From: Comamonas sp. KCTC 72670
GTDB taxonomy: Bacteria > Myxococcota > Myxococcia > Myxococcales > Myxococcaceae
DNA length: 64,000 nucleotides
Assembly: GCA_014656495.1 (NCBI GenBank)
Contig: BNCN01000003.1
Coordinates: 496,001 to 560,000 of the forward strand
Direction: 5' to 3'
In this document: piece after piece, positions 62,534 through 64,000 of the stretch
Numbering within the stretch: the first letter of the stretch is position 1
Layout of the letters: every line of letters begins with the position of its first letter
Notes under the pieces: model-generated
Database searches by the model: none
Told to the model about the DNA's origin: nothing
The model's input: only the letters and a program-made list of their open reading frames with translations
Made by a program: the position numbers and the translations under genes

Positions 62534-63158
62534 CGAGCAACATGGCGTTGAGCACCACGAAGCTGACCAACGCCAGGGACACCAGCATCAAGCCGCGGTC
62601 CGCCCCCGGGCGCTCGCCCTCGACGAGGAGCCACAGCCGCCCTTCATGCGGCTGCAGCTCGCCCATCTGCTTCATCAGCGCGAGCGCGTCGCGGTAACGA
62701 GGCGCGTCCTCCTGCGCCAGCAGCCGCCCCCGGACGGCGAAGGGCCGTTGGTCGGGCTGCGGCGGCGGACGGCCCTCCGGCCACTGCTCTCCCGGCAGCG
62801 CCTCGCGCCGCACCACGAACGGTGAATCCCGCAGCCCCACCAGCACATACAACCCACCGTCCACCCGCTCGTAGGCGCCACGCACCGTGGGGACCCCGTG
62901 CACCTGCGCGTAGCGGTTGGAGACCAGCGCCTCGAAGCGGTACGCCCCTTCCGCCCCCAACGTCAGCGGAACGCGCGTCGACAGGAAGTACGACAGGTCC
63001 TTCCACTGCATCGCCAGCAGGGCCACGCCCACGGCGATGGCCATCACCGCCGCGACCGGGCGCACCCCCACGCGGCGGCGCGACATCCGGGCCTCGAGCT
63101 CGGCGATGCGCCGCTCCCGCTCCACTTCCACGGCGGACTTCGTCTGTGGCTCAGTCAT
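62511..63158 (-). CDS. Two-helix membrane protein, unknown
   Basis: This 215-residue protein has a charged cytoplasmic lead (VERERRIAELEARMSRRR), one helix (PVAAVMAIAVGVALLAMQ), an extracytoplasmic domain of about 110 residues (RFEALVSNRYAQVHGVPTV; GGLYVLVGLRDSPFVVRREA) and a C-terminal helix (RGLMLVSLALVSFVVLNAML). No family recognised; the topology suits a small sensor or cytochrome-associated protein. Located downstream of cdnL on the same strand, with a hairpin between. Confidence 0.7.
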   Translation of the reverse strand: MTEPQTKSAVEVERERRIAELEARMSRRRVGVRPVAAVMAIAVGVALLAMQWKDLSYFLSTRVPLTLGAEGAYRFEALVSNRYAQVHGVPTVRGAYERVDGGLYVLVGLRDSPFVVRREALPGEQWPEGRPPPQPDQRPFAVRGRLLAQEDAPRYRDALALMKQMGELQPHEGRLWLLVEGERPGADRGLMLVSLALVSFVVLNAMLLVRGLKRR

Positions 63159-63169
63159 GGAAAGACGAA

Positions 63170-63200
63170 GCCCCGAGCCCCCTCAATGGGAACCCGGGGC
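63170..63200 (-). terminator. Terminator after cdnL
   Basis: On the minus strand a GC-rich stem (GCCCCGG with CCGGGGC-like pairing, 63194-63200 against 63170-63177) is followed by TTCGTCTTTCC. It lies 30 bp beyond the cdnL stop, upstream of the next codirectional gene. Confidence 0.6.
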
Positions 63201-63229
63201 GACGAGTCTTGGACGGCAGCCCAGCCCGC

Positions 63230-63724
63230 TCAGGCCAGGTTGAAGATCTTCTTCAGGTCCGACTCGATCTCTTCCTCGGAGCAGTCCTTCGCCAGCGACA
63301 GCTCCTTGATGAGCAGCGAGCGGGCGGTATCCAGCATCTTGCGCTCGCCGAAGGACAGGTCCTTGTCACCCTTCAGCAGGTACAGGTCGCGGAGCACCTC
63401 GGCGATTTCGAACACCGAGCCCGTCTTGATCTTCTCCATGTACTCCCGGTAACGACGGTTCCACGTCGTGGAGTCAACGGAGATGTCCTTCTCCCTGAGG
63501 ATGGAGTAGACCTGCTTGACGTCCTCCTCGCTGATGATCTCCCGGAGACCGACCGACCCGACCTTGTTGATCGGGATCATGATCCGCATTCCGTTCTCCA
63601 GGATGCGCAGCACGTAGAAGGACTGGCGCTGCCCGGCCACCTCGGTGTGTTCGATACCCATCACCTCACCGACGCCCTGGCCCGGGTAGACCGCCTTGTC
63701 ACCAGTCTTGAAGCTGGTCTGCAC
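63230..63724 (-). CDS. cdnL: CdnL/CarD-family RNA polymerase-binding factor
   Basis: This 164-residue protein starts at a GTG at 63724 behind a perfect AAGGAGG. The N-terminal CarD_CdnL_TRCF domain (VYPGQGVGEVMGIEHTEVAG; RIMIPINKVGSVGLREI) binds the RNA polymerase beta subunit. The C-terminal helical domain has SVDSTTWNRRYREYMEKI and SFGERKMLDTARSLLIKEL. As I recall, Myxococcus xanthus CdnL is 164 residues, essential, and stabilises open complexes at housekeeping promoters including rRNA promoters. This matches in length and nearly in sequence. It lacks the AT-hook tail of CarD. Confidence 0.97.
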   Translation of the reverse strand: MQTSFKTGDKAVYPGQGVGEVMGIEHTEVAGQRQSFYVLRILENGMRIMIPINKVGSVGLREIISEEDVKQVYSILREKDISVDSTTWNRRYREYMEKIKTGSVFEIAEVLRDLYLLKGDKDLSFGERKMLDTARSLLIKELSLAKDCSEEEIESDLKKIFNLA

Positions 63725-64000
63725 TCACTGCCTCCTTGAAAGACTCGTTCCCGGCCTTTCAGCCGGGCACTACTACCACAAACCACATCCACGGGCAACG
63801 ATATCGCCTTGACCACCCAGGACGCGCCCGACTACGTTGTCGGTTTCTACACGCGGTGTCGGCAGATGTGTGCACCAGTGTGACGGGCGGCGGGCGGGGG
63901 TGGGAAGGTGGAACGTCATGCTTGGCGCGACCTGGGCTCGCGTCCTCTCTTCTTTCCCGCCCTGAGCCTGTCACTCGGAGCACTCTGCGCCCCAGTAACA
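63725..64000. other. Upstream region of cdnL, no gene seen
   Basis: No supported gene in this 276-bp end segment. A 6-bp hairpin CCCGGC/GCCGGG (63750-63767) lies in the presumed cdnL leader, just upstream of the ribosome site. AT-richer sequence at 63768-63800 could contain the cdnL promoter on the minus strand, but no clear pair of boxes stands out. Confidence 0.5.

Noticed and set aside
63750..63767. Hairpin upstream of cdnL as a terminator
   Set aside because: No T-run on either strand, and it lies in the presumed cdnL leader; it may be a leader structure, but I cannot support a riboswitch or attenuator.

Overview
The window is about 68-70% GC and reads as chromosomal DNA of a myxobacterium, most likely Myxococcus or a close relative. 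The strongest marker is the last gene, whose 164-residue product matches, from memory, the essential Myxococcus transcription factor CdnL almost residue for residue. Lineage-style evidence agrees: hybrid receiver/kinase proteins, PilZ and FHA proteins, many exported lipoproteins, dense gene packing and frequent GTG/TTG starts. I see no tRNA, rRNA, CRISPR array, insertion sequence or prophage.

Layout. 1-2.7 kb: a truncated response regulator, a small membrane protein, a receiver-histidine kinase and a DUF2795 protein. 2.9-7.1 kb: a small hydrophilic protein facing the pyruvate dehydrogenase operon pdhA-pdhB-pdhC (minus strand). 7.1-20.1 kb: a HAD phosphatase, then the most unusual region: a 1527-residue lipoprotein followed by an 1884-residue exported FG-GAP/RHS protein ending in a probable alpha/beta-hydrolase tip, then a membrane protein. 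20.1-28.5 kb: an OPA-type MFS transporter, a Nudix-like protein, and a three-gene plus-strand operon of 5'-nucleotidase lipoprotein, second lipoprotein and beta-rich outer-membrane protein.

28.5-34.8 kb: a PilB/GspE ATPase and a heme-synthesis operon (126-residue protein, ccsA/hemX-like gene, hemA, hemC, hemD). 35-37.3 kb: thioredoxin, PPK2 polyphosphate kinase, a small AT-hook/zinc-knuckle protein and a PilZ protein. 37.5-43.8 kb: the rod-shape operon mreC-mreD-mrdA-rodA, divergent from a PpiD/SurA-type isomerase. 43.9-50.9 kb: a GAF-GGDEF diguanylate cyclase, maf and yggS, a zinc ribbon, and an exported cluster of DUF3108, DUF4091 and DUF3108 genes. 50.9-53.4 kb: tandem repeats, a Pro/Ala-rich secreted protein and a DUF507 protein. 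53.5-57.6 kb: uvrB-uvrC. 57.7-64 kb: an M28 peptidase, cysS, an FHA/TPR membrane protein, a two-helix membrane protein and cdnL.

Most of the window is housekeeping: central carbon metabolism, heme synthesis, cell-wall elongation, DNA repair and transcription. The accessory interest lies in the lipoprotein/RHS pair at 8.0-18.4 kb, the nucleotidase export operon at 22.5-28.5 kb, the AT-hook protein at 36.3 kb and the repeat-bearing spacer at 50.9-51.3 kb. Domain names come from reading the translations and from memory of family motifs; no database search was run.
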